Source: Streptomyces sp. NRRL B-24484 (GTDB lineage Bacteria; Actinomycetota; Actinomycetes; Streptomycetales; Streptomycetaceae). From it: 64,000 nt of DNA. Shown in pieces: positions 9,149-17,086 of this stretch. Position 1 is the first letter of the stretch, and every line of letters begins with the position of its first letter. Below the pieces are notes generated by a model that saw nothing but the letters and a program-made list of their open reading frames with translations, was not told where the DNA came from and ran no database searches. The stretch covers positions 1 through 64,000 of the forward strand of contig NZ_JOAI01000045.1 in assembly GCF_000717715.1 (NCBI RefSeq), read 5' to 3'. The translations under genes and the position numbers were made by a program.

Positions 9149-9392
9149 CGCCGATGCCGGCTTCCGGACTCCGCGCGTCGAAGGACTCACCGCCCCGATG
9201 CACTTCGGCGCGGACCCCGACACCGCGCAGCGCTTCGTCACCGGCCTGCTCGGCCGGCTCCTGGGCGGTCTCGACGGCACCGGGCGGACCGGCGCCCTTG
9301 CCGAGCTGCACACGAGCATCGAGGCCCACCACACCCCCGAGGGCATCCTGGACCCGTCAGCCACCTGGCTGATCACCACGGCCCGCCCGTGA
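9135..9392 (+). pseudogene. Methyltransferase C-terminal fragment
   Basis: The frame ending at 9392 encodes DIADAGFRTPRVEGLTAPMH, then FGADPDTAQRFVTGLLGRLL and finally LDPSATWLITTARP. This is the C-terminal cap of SAM-dependent methyltransferases (AGFxDVxVEGLxxPMxFGxDxxDAxxFV...SATWLIT). The SAM-binding Rossmann half is absent upstream, where instead the PadR relic lies on the other strand. I infer a truncated relic. Confidence 0.5.
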
Positions 9393-9538
9393 ACGGCCAA
9401 CGGTGCACTGCGGCCGACCGATTCGCGGAGGTGGCTCACCACATGGGCTGCGACCCGCCGTCCTGCGCCACGCCGCAGTCGACACCAGACTGGAATCAGC
9501 CGGTCGTCCCCGGGGAAACCGATCGCTCGGAGGGAGCG

Positions 9539-10330
9539 ATGGGCACTGAGTGGCAGCTTCGCGAATCCGGTCCGGCTCACGCCCCGAGCACGGTGCTGCT
9601 GCTTCCCGGCGGAATGTGCAGCGCCGGGTCCTACGCGGAGGTGATGGCGCAGCCCGTCCTCGGGCAGGTGCGGTTGGTGGCCGCGACGCTGCCGGGGCAC
9701 GCAGGGACCGTGCCCTTGCGGGACTGCAGCATCGAGTCCTACGCGCGCGTCACGGCAGAGTTGGCGGCGCAGGTCCGGGCGGACGTCGTGGTCGGGTTCA
9801 GCATCGGCGCGTGTGTCGCAGCGGAGATGGTGACCTCCGGCGCGTTCAGCGGGCCGGTCGTGCTGCTGGGCATCAGTCTGTCCTCCGCGGACGAGCCGGC
9901 GTTCTTCCACGCGATCGTGGGGCTGGGCCGCGTGCTCGGCGGCCTCCCCGCGACGTTCCTGGCGAAGGGGGCGGCGTCGATGCTCAAGCGGAAACCGTTG
10001 ACGCCGGAGCGCCGGGCCGAGCTGCAGGCCGACCTGGAGAGGAACGACCCGGCCGGGATGAGGCTGATCCTGCTGGACTACGCGCGGTGGCTACGACGGA
10101 GCGATCGTCGGGCCGCACGGCTCGGTCAAACCGGTGTGCCGGCCTGGATCGTCCATGCCGAGAAGGGCGACGGCGGGCTCACGGCCGCCGAGCGGAGCAC
10201 CCTTGAGGCCTGCGCGAACGTCCGCCTGGTGACGATCCCGGGCTCGGTGTTCCTGCTTCCCGTCGAGGCCCCGGGGCCGGTAACGGCAGTCATCGGCGAA
10301 GCCGTCGCCCACGCGACTCGATCCGCCTGA
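9539..10330 (+). CDS. Alpha/beta-hydrolase fold protein
   Basis: 263 residues, with GGAGGGAG just before the ATG. It has the canonical order: LLLPGGMCSAGSY (oxyanion loop), ATLPGHAGT, nucleophile elbow VVVGFSIGACVAAEM (Ser in GFSIG), then a helical cap and the late strand VPAWIVHAEKGDGG carrying the acid region. The expected histidine position near the C-terminus reads PGSVFLLPVEAPG, so I see no convincing catalytic His; the protein may be inactive or use another residue. The gene stands alone between decayed genes. Confidence 0.75.
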   Translation: MGTEWQLRESGPAHAPSTVLLLPGGMCSAGSYAEVMAQPVLGQVRLVAATLPGHAGTVPLRDCSIESYARVTAELAAQVRADVVVGFSIGACVAAEMVTSGAFSGPVVLLGISLSSADEPAFFHAIVGLGRVLGGLPATFLAKGAASMLKRKPLTPERRAELQADLERNDPAGMRLILLDYARWLRRSDRRAARLGQTGVPAWIVHAEKGDGGLTAAERSTLEACANVRLVTIPGSVFLLPVEAPGPVTAVIGEAVAHATRSA

Positions 10331-10332
10331 CG

Positions 10333-10770
10333 GTGCCGTTCCAGATCGGGTCACCGAGTGCCGTCACGGCCCCGGACGCCGAACTGTGTCTCGCGGCGCA
10401 GCGTGGCGACGCCCAGGCCCCGGCCGCGCTGCTGGAGCACCACCGGACCGGCCTGTACGCCTCGGGCTGCCGGGCAACCGCGACGACGCCGCGGACGCCG
10501 TGCAGGACACCGGCGTGGTGGCGCTACTGGGACTCGCCGAGCTGCGGGAAGCCGGGGCCGCGCGGGCATGGCTGCACACCGTGCTCCGCAGTGTCTGCCT
10601 GATGCAGCTGCGGCGACGCCGTGAGATCCCCGTCGACCACGTCGAGCCGCCCGGTACGGTGCCCGGGCCCGAAACGGTGCTGGAGGAGCACGTACCGCGC
10701 GAGTGGCTGTGGCAGGCGCTCACGACTCCGAGCCCGGACGAGCAGGTCACACCGCTGCTGCGCCACTGCC
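10333..10770 (+). pseudogene. Frameshifted and truncated ECF/sigma-70-family sigma factor
   Basis: From the GTG at 10333 one frame encodes region 2 (APDAELCLAAQRGDAQAPAA, LLEHHRTGLYAS). Around 10455-10470 the reading shifts, and the neighbouring frame continues with NRDDAADAVQDTGVVALLGL, ELREAGAARAWLHTVLRSVC and the linker PPGTVPGPETVLEEHVPREWL. Region 4 begins (TPSPDEQVTPLLRH) but is cut before its helix-turn-helix. The two frames read together give a normal sigma factor up to that point. It is therefore a pseudogene with at least a frameshift and a 3' truncation. It ends next to the convergent secreted-protein gene. Confidence 0.75.
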
Positions 10771-10785
10771 GTCCGCGCCGGCGCC

Positions 10786-11415
10786 TCACTGGGCGGACTG
10801 CGTCACGCCGCCCACCGGGACGACGGTCAGGTCCCAGCCGTCCGCCTCCAGTGGCTGGTCGATGAAGTTGCTGTCGTTGGAGCACTGGAGGTCGACCCCG
10901 CCCGGCGAGGACAGGCTGCCGGCGACCGTCATCGCCTGGCTCCCGAACTGGACACCCCTGATCGAGTCGAACGCGTCCGAGTGGTGGCCGCCGTTCATGA
11001 CCACCCGGCAGTGCGCGAAGTAGATCGCGTCGGAGTGGTTGAACATGGAGACGTTCGCGGTGGCCACGTAGGAGCCGGCCGGCACGTCGAGGTGGGCGAG
11101 GGTGGTCCAGTCGTGCGGCAGCTCGACGGGGTCGGACGGGTGGCCGGGGCCGCCGAGTTCCCGGTAGGCCTCGTACGCGGTGCCCGCGGGCGCAGCGGAC
11201 GGGCCGCCCTGACTCCAGTTCAGCGGGCTCTCGCCGCCGCGGCACTGCTGGGACGGACTGTCGATCACCCGGACCAGGCCGGTGGACTTCTGGTAGCAGG
11301 CGTGGATCTGGCCGGAGCCGTCCGGGATCGAGGCCCAGCTGATCCCGGCGGCGGTGGCAGTCAGGGCGGCGGCGGCCAGCAGGACGGTTCCGCGCCGGCC
11401 GATGCCGAGGGACAT
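10786..11415 (-). CDS. Secreted protein of unknown function
   Basis: 209 residues with a strong ribosome site (GGGGAGGAAAGGAG on the minus strand) 5' of the ATG. A signal peptide is clear: RRGTVLLAAAALTATAAGIS. The mature part begins SIPDGSGQIHACYQKSTGLV with RVIDSPSQQCRGGESPLNWS, a motif common in actinobacterial exported proteins with collagen-like or phage-tail-like modules. The rest is beta-rich (AGSYVATANVSMFNHSD, YFAHCRVVMNGG) and ends in TVVPVGGVTQSAQ. Several paired cysteines fit an extracellular location. The function is unknown. Confidence 0.8.
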   Translation of the reverse strand: MSLGIGRRGTVLLAAAALTATAAGISWASIPDGSGQIHACYQKSTGLVRVIDSPSQQCRGGESPLNWSQGGPSAAPAGTAYEAYRELGGPGHPSDPVELPHDWTTLAHLDVPAGSYVATANVSMFNHSDAIYFAHCRVVMNGGHHSDAFDSIRGVQFGSQAMTVAGSLSSPGGVDLQCSNDSNFIDQPLEADGWDLTVVPVGGVTQSAQ

Positions 11416-11650
11416 GCGTGCTCCTTTCCTCCCCCCGGGTTCCGTCGGGCGAGGACGCCGCGACGCGCATCCGCGGCCAAGCTAGACCGCGGGCGTGGGC
11501 GGGAGGCGGCAGGACACGGCCCTCGCCCCGGTTTTCATCCGGTCGGACGGGAGCCCGCACGCCCGTTGCGGGAGCGGGGGACGGCAGCCGCGGCGGAGGA
11601 CCGGCCCGGGCTCCCGGCGCTGTGGTACGTTCCGGCGTCGGGGGGATGTC

Positions 11651-12319
11651 ATGGGTGAAACCTCGGAAGCACGTGACGAACTGGACCGGCTGGGCCGGTC
11701 GTTGCGGAATCAACTCGTCGCACTGATCACCGATCTGACACCCGGCGCCGACCTCGGTCTGCTGTTCCTCGACGAGCCGTCGGTCGCCGACCGGCACGAG
11801 CCGCTGCGCCACCACTACGCGGCCCTGTTCCGCGGCGAACGTCCGGCGGACCTCACCGCTGCGGAGACCGCCTCCCGTGCGGCCGTCCTCCTCGACGCGG
11901 CCGGATGGGACGTCACGACCTCGGAGGAGTACGAGGACGGGCGGCGCTGCAGCGCGGTCGTCGCCCGGCGGGACGGCATCCGCATCCGCGTCCGGACGGG
12001 CGACCACACGTCGGCCGTGATGTTCGGCGGGCGGACGCCGGCGTTGGCATTCGCTCCGGCGGAACCGTTCCGGCGGCCCGAGCCGGTGCGCACGCCGGAC
12101 ACCCTCACACCCGGATACGTGCTCTGCTACGAGTGCGGCGGCCTGGGCCGGTGTCCCGGCTGCGGCGGCCGCGGGTGGGTGCCCTCCGAACCCCACGGGC
12201 GGTCCCGCTGCCGGGAGTGCCGCACCGAACGCGTCTGCCCGATCTGCCGGGGCGGGGGCGAGCTGGCCGCCTCCCAGCTGTCGGACTACCAGCGGGGCTA
12301 CTACCCGGAGCCGGACTGA
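11651..12319 (+). CDS. Cysteine-rich protein with DnaJ-type zinc-finger repeats
   Basis: 222 residues from an ATG. The N-terminal 150 residues form an alpha+beta domain I cannot place (LLFLDEPSVADRHEPLRHHY, VLLDAAGWDVTTSEEYEDGR). The C-terminus carries closely spaced CxxC pairs, CYECGGLGRCPGCGGRGW and CRECRTERVCPICRGGGE, like the Cys-rich zinc domain of DnaJ but without a J domain. It probably binds zinc and may act as a chaperone-like or nucleic-acid-binding factor. It lies just upstream of the secreted TNT-domain toxin on the same strand. No immunity role can be shown. Confidence 0.65.
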   Translation: MGETSEARDELDRLGRSLRNQLVALITDLTPGADLGLLFLDEPSVADRHEPLRHHYAALFRGERPADLTAAETASRAAVLLDAAGWDVTTSEEYEDGRRCSAVVARRDGIRIRVRTGDHTSAVMFGGRTPALAFAPAEPFRRPEPVRTPDTLTPGYVLCYECGGLGRCPGCGGRGWVPSEPHGRSRCRECRTERVCPICRGGGELAASQLSDYQRGYYPEPD

Positions 12320-12508
12320 ATCCACGGCCTCCGGCCGCTGCCGGTCCTGGCCGGCCGTCAGGGCGATTAGCCCGCCCGTGTGTTCTCCGTCGGGCCGGGG
12401 CCGGGGTTCTTCGCGTGCGGAGGGGGTTGCGTGTGCAATGACGGTGCTGTTCGGCGCTGCGTCCCTCCGCTCCCGCGTCGTCCCGTCCCCGGCCCACAGG
12501 AGCTGCCC

Positions 12509-13216
12509 GTGCGTTGTCCCACCCTGGTCCCGTTGTCCATGGCGGTCGCGCTGCCGCTGGCGCTCGTCGCCGCCGCGGGTCAGGCCGCGGCCGCGGCGCC
12601 GGTCCGTACGGCGGCCCGCCAGGTCCTGCCCGCGGACTGTCCGGACCTCCTCCCGCCCGACGACCCGGCCGTCTACTACTGCGGCCGGCCCGAACTCGGT
12701 CCGGCCGTCCTGCCCACCGCGGGGCCGGTGGCGGCGCTGCTGAAGGGCTACCACCGGCTCGGCGGCCTGCAGCCGACCCAGTTCCTCGACTGGTACCGCG
12801 TCGGCGACCAGTGGAAGTACCCCGGCAACCGGGGCTTCGCGGAGCTGAACGGCGACCTCGACATGCACCGGCGGACGATGCAGCCGGGCGGGCTCCTGGA
12901 CCGCTTCGGGGCCGACACCGGCAAGTACCTGGCGACCGGCGGAACGCCGTACGCCAAGCGCGCCCTGCCGCCGGACTCGCTCAACGGCGTCGGGAACGGC
13001 TACCACTGCTACGTGGTGAACCGCGACTTCGACGTGCAGGCGGGCCACATCGCGGCCGGCTTCGCCCAGCCCGGCTTCGGCACCCAGGAGTGGCTGGACC
13101 CGGCCCTCAAGCCGGCCGACTTCGCCGACTCCGAGACCTACAACGTCGCCAACCTGGTCAAGCACGAGTACCTGGCGGACACCGCGCCCGAGCGGTGCGC
13201 CGCCAACCGTTCCTGA
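12509..13216 (+). CDS. Secreted TNT-domain protein (predicted NAD+ glycohydrolase)
   Basis: 235 residues from a GTG with CAGGAGCT upstream. A signal peptide is evident (PLSMAVALPLALVAAAGQAA). After a linker with cysteines, residues about 110-225 match the TNT (tuberculosis necrotizing toxin) fold: LDRFGADTGKYLATGGTPYA, KRALPPDSLNGVGNGYHCYV, FDVQAGHIAAGFAQPGFG. The family hydrolyses NAD(P)+, and exported actinobacterial members are suspected interbacterial or anti-eukaryotic toxins. There is no large polymorphic-toxin backbone, so it would be secreted by itself. A dedicated immunity gene is not obvious. Alternative upstream starts would hide the signal peptide. Confidence 0.8.
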   Translation: MRCPTLVPLSMAVALPLALVAAAGQAAAAAPVRTAARQVLPADCPDLLPPDDPAVYYCGRPELGPAVLPTAGPVAALLKGYHRLGGLQPTQFLDWYRVGDQWKYPGNRGFAELNGDLDMHRRTMQPGGLLDRFGADTGKYLATGGTPYAKRALPPDSLNGVGNGYHCYVVNRDFDVQAGHIAAGFAQPGFGTQEWLDPALKPADFADSETYNVANLVKHEYLADTAPERCAANRS

Positions 13217-13271
13217 GCAGCCGGCCGCTCCTGAGGAGCCACCGCACGCCCGCGCACACCGGGTCCTGACG

Positions 13272-13301
13272 GAGAGGGCGGGGGACGACCCCCGCCCTCT
13301 C
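13272..13301 (+). terminator. Strong hairpin terminator
   Basis: GAGAGGGCGGGGG (13272-13284) pairs perfectly with CCCCCGCCCTCTC (13289-13301) around an ACGA loop. It lies 55 bases after the TNT gene stop and ahead of the NRPS cluster. There is no T-run, as is usual in streptomycetes. It marks a natural left boundary for the cluster. Confidence 0.8.
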
Positions 13302-13442
13302 GACGTGCGGGGACGCCCGTCCGGCTCCCCCGTAGGGAGGGGACGGCCCCGAAGACCCGACGCCGTGCCCATTACCGGCCCGACGGCGATGCCCAATCAT
13401 GACGGGAGAGTCCATCGCGGGCACGCCAGGAGGGGACCGGGC

Positions 13443-15479
13443 ATGAGGGTAGACGAACTGTTGCCGTTGTGGGCCGGCCGCGGCACGGGCCTCCCCGTCT
13501 TCTGCCTCCCCCACGCCGGCGGCTGCGCGTCCGCCTACCGCGGCATCGCGCGCGGCGCTCCCCCCGAACTCAGTCTGCAGCCTGTCCAGCTCCCCGGCCG
13601 GGAGACCCTCGCCCGGCTGCCCCTCTGCGACGACGTGCCGCAGCTGGTGGACCTGCTGGGAACGGCCCTGCGGCCGCTGCTGGACGGGCCGTTCGCGCTC
13701 GCCGGGCACGGCATGGGTGCGCTGCTCGCCGCCGAGCTGACCGCCTGGCTGGAGCGCCGCGGGGCCCCGGTGCCGCGGCTGCTGGTCGTCTCCTCCTGCG
13801 GCGGCGATCCGGGGCCGGACGCCATGCCGACCGGCGACCTCGGCGACGCGCGGCTGCTCACCGGGCTCGCCGGGCTCGGTCGGTCGGCCCCCGGGCCGGC
13901 CGCGGACCCGGAGACCAGGGCCCACCTGCTGGACGTCCTCCGCAACGACCTGCGCCTGGTGCGCCGGTACCGGCCGGGCCACGACCGGCTGACCGTGCCC
14001 GTCCTGGCGCTCGGCGGCGACCGCGACTCCGCGGTGACCGCGACGGCGCTGGCCGCCTGGCGCCACCGCACCGCCGGGGACTGCCGCGTCGAGCTCCTGC
14101 CGGGCGGCCACTTCGTCCTCCACGAGCAGGCCGCCGCGGCCTGTGCCCTGGTCGCACGGCAACTCCGGCAGGTGGCGCGGCCGTTCGACGCCCTGTCCGC
14201 GGCGGACCGGGCGCTGCTGCCGACCGGGCTCGCCGACGCCTTCCCGGCCTCCGCGGAGCAGTCGGCCCTGCTGGCAGACCGCCGGGGGCCGGGCCACGCG
14301 GTGGTCGGCGTGTACGTCGAGGCGCCGTTCGACGAGCAGCGGTTCCGGGCCGCGCTGCGCGCCGTGACGGCCCGTCACGACCCCCTGCGCAGTTCGTTCG
14401 CGACCGCCGGGTCGTCCGTGCCGCTGCAGCTCGTCCGGGCGGAGGCGGACCCGCCGCTGGAGATCGCGACCGGCGGTGGCGCCGCGCTCGTCCGCGCCTT
14501 CCAGCGACGGCGGTTCGCGACCGGCGGCGACGCGGCCGGGCCACCGGCCTTCCGCTGCCACGTCGTCCGCGAGTCGACGTCGTTCGGCGTCTCGGTGGCC
14601 GCCCACCACGCCGCCGTGGACCGCTGGAGCGTCTGGGTCCTGCTGGCCGAGCTGGTCGCCCTGTACGAGGCACAACTCACTGGTGAGCCGGCGGAGTTGC
14701 CCGACGTCCCGGCGGACGGCCACCGGCGGCTGGCCGCCCCCGAGTACGCGGACCCGGCCTCCGCGGCCTTCTGGCTCGCCGAGGCGAACGCGCCGCCGCT
14801 GCTCCTGCCGCTGCGCTCCGCCGACGCCGTCCCCGACCCGGACGAGGCGCGGTTCATCCCGCTGGACGGGCCGGCCGTCGACCGCATCGGCGCGGCCGCC
14901 GAGGAGGCGGGGGTGCCCCCGAAGAGCCTCTTCCTCGCCCTGCACGGCTGGTCGCTGGCGCAGGCGACCGGGCGCGACACGGACATCGTCACCGGCCTGG
15001 TGACGGACTGCCGGCCCGCCGGCACCTCGTCCGACCACCTGGTGGGGCGGTTCACCAAGACCCTTCCGCTGCGGCTGCGGACCACCGGCGGCAGCTGGGC
15101 CGACCAGGCCAGGCGGGCCTGGACCGCCGAGCGGAACACCGCGGCGCACCGGCACTTCCCGCCGGCGGAGATCGAACGCCGGCTGCGCCGGGCGCCGTTC
15201 GACGTCGCCTTCGGCTTCACCCGGTTCCGTCCGCACCACCGGCTGGAGCACCTGGAGACCGCCGTCGGCTCCTGGTGGTCCGTCGGCGGGGCGGGCGTCC
15301 CGCTCGGCGTGGACGTGCTGCTCGGCTCGCCCGACCTGGGCAGCGGCGTGCTGGTCGCCTTCGACCCCGGCCTGGTCAAGGCCCCGGTCGTCGACGAGTA
15401 CGTCCAGTCCTTCACCTTCGCGCTGCTCTGTGTCGCCAACTCCCTTCCGTTCGTCATGCGCACCTTCCCCGGAGGCTGA
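13443..15479 (+). CDS. Degenerate thioesterase-condensation didomain (no carrier domain)
   Basis: 678 residues. Residues 1-240 align end to end with the thioesterase of the TE-T-C protein at 23.5-25.8 kb, but the nucleophile elbow reads AGHGMGA (Gly90) instead of AGHSMGS, so the catalytic Ser is missing; the His (GGHF, about 223) remains. Where the relative has a carrier domain, this protein jumps straight from VARQLRQVA to RPFDALSAADRALL, so about 75 residues are deleted. The condensation domain (250-678) has HHAAVDR (388-394) in place of HHxxxDG; the key second His is retained. It is probably a structural or regulatory relic, or acts as a free condensation catalyst. It is coupled to the ATP-grasp gene one base downstream. 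Confidence 0.85.
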   Translation: MRVDELLPLWAGRGTGLPVFCLPHAGGCASAYRGIARGAPPELSLQPVQLPGRETLARLPLCDDVPQLVDLLGTALRPLLDGPFALAGHGMGALLAAELTAWLERRGAPVPRLLVVSSCGGDPGPDAMPTGDLGDARLLTGLAGLGRSAPGPAADPETRAHLLDVLRNDLRLVRRYRPGHDRLTVPVLALGGDRDSAVTATALAAWRHRTAGDCRVELLPGGHFVLHEQAAAACALVARQLRQVARPFDALSAADRALLPTGLADAFPASAEQSALLADRRGPGHAVVGVYVEAPFDEQRFRAALRAVTARHDPLRSSFATAGSSVPLQLVRAEADPPLEIATGGGAALVRAFQRRRFATGGDAAGPPAFRCHVVRESTSFGVSVAAHHAAVDRWSVWVLLAELVALYEAQLTGEPAELPDVPADGHRRLAAPEYADPASAAFWLAEANAPPLLLPLRSADAVPDPDEARFIPLDGPAVDRIGAAAEEAGVPPKSLFLALHGWSLAQATGRDTDIVTGLVTDCRPAGTSSDHLVGRFTKTLPLRLRTTGGSWADQARRAWTAERNTAAHRHFPPAEIERRLRRAPFDVAFGFTRFRPHHRLEHLETAVGSWWSVGGAGVPLGVDVLLGSPDLGSGVLVAFDPGLVKAPVVDEYVQSFTFALLCVANSLPFVMRTFPGG

Positions 15480-15480
15480 C

Positions 15481-16746
15481 ATGCTGGTGATCGCCTACGA
15501 CCACGGCGCCGCCGCTGCGGCGGAGATCGCCACCGCCCTGGCCGCGGACACCCCGCTCGCCTTCCTCGTCCCGCGGTCGGACCACACCGTGCAGGTCCGG
15601 CCGCTGCTGGAGCAGTTGGGCACCGTCGTCGACCTCGCCGGTGACGACCGGGACGTCGCCCGGGTGCGGGCGCTGCGCCCCGACGGCATCGTCACCTACA
15701 GCGAGCCGATGCTGCGGGACACCGCCCGGATCGCCGACGCCCTGGGGCTGCCGGGCCACCGGCCGGAGACCGTGCTGCTGCTCACCGACAAGGAGCGGCA
15801 GCGCCGGCGGCTCGCGCAGGCCGGGGTGGACGCGGTGCGCCACCACCCCGTCCACCGCCCGGAGGACTGGGCCGCGGCCCTGGACGCCGTCGGGCTCCCG
15901 GCCATCGTGAAACCGCTGTACGGCGGCGGCAGCCGGGACACCCACCTCGTCCGGGACGAGGAGACCCTCGCCCGGCTGGCCGTGCGTCATCCCGTCGGCA
16001 TGATGGTCGAGGAGTACCTGCAGGGCAGGCCGAGCCTGCCGTACGGGGACTACGTGTCGGTCGAGAGCCTCTGCGCACCGGACCGGATCACCCACGTGTC
16101 GGTCTCGGGCAAGTTCCCGATGGCGCCGCCGTTCCGCGAGCAGGGCCAGTTCTGGCCCTCCGCGCTGCCGCCGGAGGACGCGGCCGCGGTGGCCGACCTG
16201 ACCACCCGGGCGCTGCGCGCGCTCGGCGTGGACTTCGGCGTCACGCACACGGAGGTGAAGCTCACCGCGCAGGGGCCGCGGATCATCGAGGTGAACGGCC
16301 GGCTCGGCGGGCTCGTCAACGAGATCAGCCGCCGGGCGGCGGGAGTCGACCTGATCCGGCTGGCCGGCCTGCGGGCGGCGGGCAAGGACGACTGGGCCGA
16401 ACCGGAGCCGATGGACCGGGTCCACTTCCAGTACTGGGGAGCCGGGCCCGCCGAACGGTGCCGGCTGACCGGTGTCCGGGGCGGCCGGGAGGCCCGGGCG
16501 GTGCCCGGCATCACCGCCTACCGTCCGATCGTCAAGCCCGGCCAGTGGCTGTTCGACGGCGGGATGACCTGCCAGCTCGACATGGTGTGCGGGGAGGCGG
16601 CCTCCCACCGGGAGATGTTCGCGGTGCTCGACGAGGCACTGGGGAGGATCACCTACGACTTCCGGTTCGAGGACGGGCACACCGTCTCGGTCGCACCGCC
16701 GCGGCCGTGGAGCGCGGCCGGCGACACCGCATCGCCGCAGGTCTGA
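15481..16746 (+). CDS. ATP-grasp ligase
   Basis: 421 residues; the ATG follows the preceding stop by one base, with GGAGG overlapping that stop. ATP-grasp features are clear: TDKERQRRRLAQAGV, the phosphate/adenine strand PAIVKPLYGGGSRDT, VEEYLQG, and the Mg-binding triad region VTHTEVKLTAQGPRIIEVNG. Such enzymes join a carboxylate to an amine through an acyl-phosphate, typically in dipeptide formation or amino-acid capping of natural products. Coupling to a damaged TE-C protein suggests a tailoring or capping role in the same pathway. The substrate cannot be read from sequence. Confidence 0.85.
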   Translation: MLVIAYDHGAAAAAEIATALAADTPLAFLVPRSDHTVQVRPLLEQLGTVVDLAGDDRDVARVRALRPDGIVTYSEPMLRDTARIADALGLPGHRPETVLLLTDKERQRRRLAQAGVDAVRHHPVHRPEDWAAALDAVGLPAIVKPLYGGGSRDTHLVRDEETLARLAVRHPVGMMVEEYLQGRPSLPYGDYVSVESLCAPDRITHVSVSGKFPMAPPFREQGQFWPSALPPEDAAAVADLTTRALRALGVDFGVTHTEVKLTAQGPRIIEVNGRLGGLVNEISRRAAGVDLIRLAGLRAAGKDDWAEPEPMDRVHFQYWGAGPAERCRLTGVRGGREARAVPGITAYRPIVKPGQWLFDGGMTCQLDMVCGEAASHREMFAVLDEALGRITYDFRFEDGHTVSVAPPRPWSAAGDTASPQV

Positions 16747-16749
16747 GGG

Positions 16750-16785
16750 CCTCCGCCGCGGCCGCTATCGCGGTGGCGGCGGAGG
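16750..16785 (+). terminator. Hairpin terminator after the ATP-grasp gene
   Basis: CCTCCGCCGC (16750-16759) and GCGGCGGAGG (16776-16785) are perfect ten-base inverted repeats, beginning four bases after the stop codon. The loop holds a further G/C-rich partial stem. Confidence 0.6.
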
Positions 16786-16902
16786 CGATAGTGCACCGAT
16801 GCGGTCGCAATGGGCGGCCTTCCTAGCGTGAGCACCACGAGGAAACGCCGAGCAGCGCGCAACCGCCGCCGGATCGGCTCCGCCGACACATGGGAGACAG
16901 CG

Positions 16903-17055
16903 ATGACCAAGCTCATGTTCGTACGTGTCTGCGCATGCCTGCTGGCCACTGTGGCCCTCACCGCGGTCGCCGGCTCCCTGGAGTCGCAGGCCGGCCCCGC
17001 CCACCCCGTGCACGTCGTGGCCGACAACCCCTGGGGCCCGGGCCCGCAGTCCTGA
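16903..17055 (+). CDS. Small exported peptide precursor (50 residues), unknown function
   Basis: ATG preceded by GGGAGACAG. The peptide has a basic start (MTKLMFVR), a hydrophobic core (VCACLLATVALTAVAG) suited to a signal peptide, and a short mature segment ending HVVADNPWGPGPQS. It is monocistronic: a terminator lies upstream and convergent genes begin 31 bases downstream. It may be a secreted signal, a modified-peptide precursor or a short regulatory peptide. Nothing in the sequence decides between them. The gene may also be spurious, but the ribosome site, signal-like core and codon pattern argue for translation. Confidence 0.5.
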   Translation: MTKLMFVRVCACLLATVALTAVAGSLESQAGPAHPVHVVADNPWGPGPQS

Positions 17056-17086
17056 CACCCGGTTCGCGGCCCTGAGAAGGTCGGGG

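Noticed and set aside
16660..16680. GGTTCGA string resembling a tRNA T-loop
   Set aside because: It lies inside the ATP-grasp coding sequence and no cloverleaf can be folded around it.
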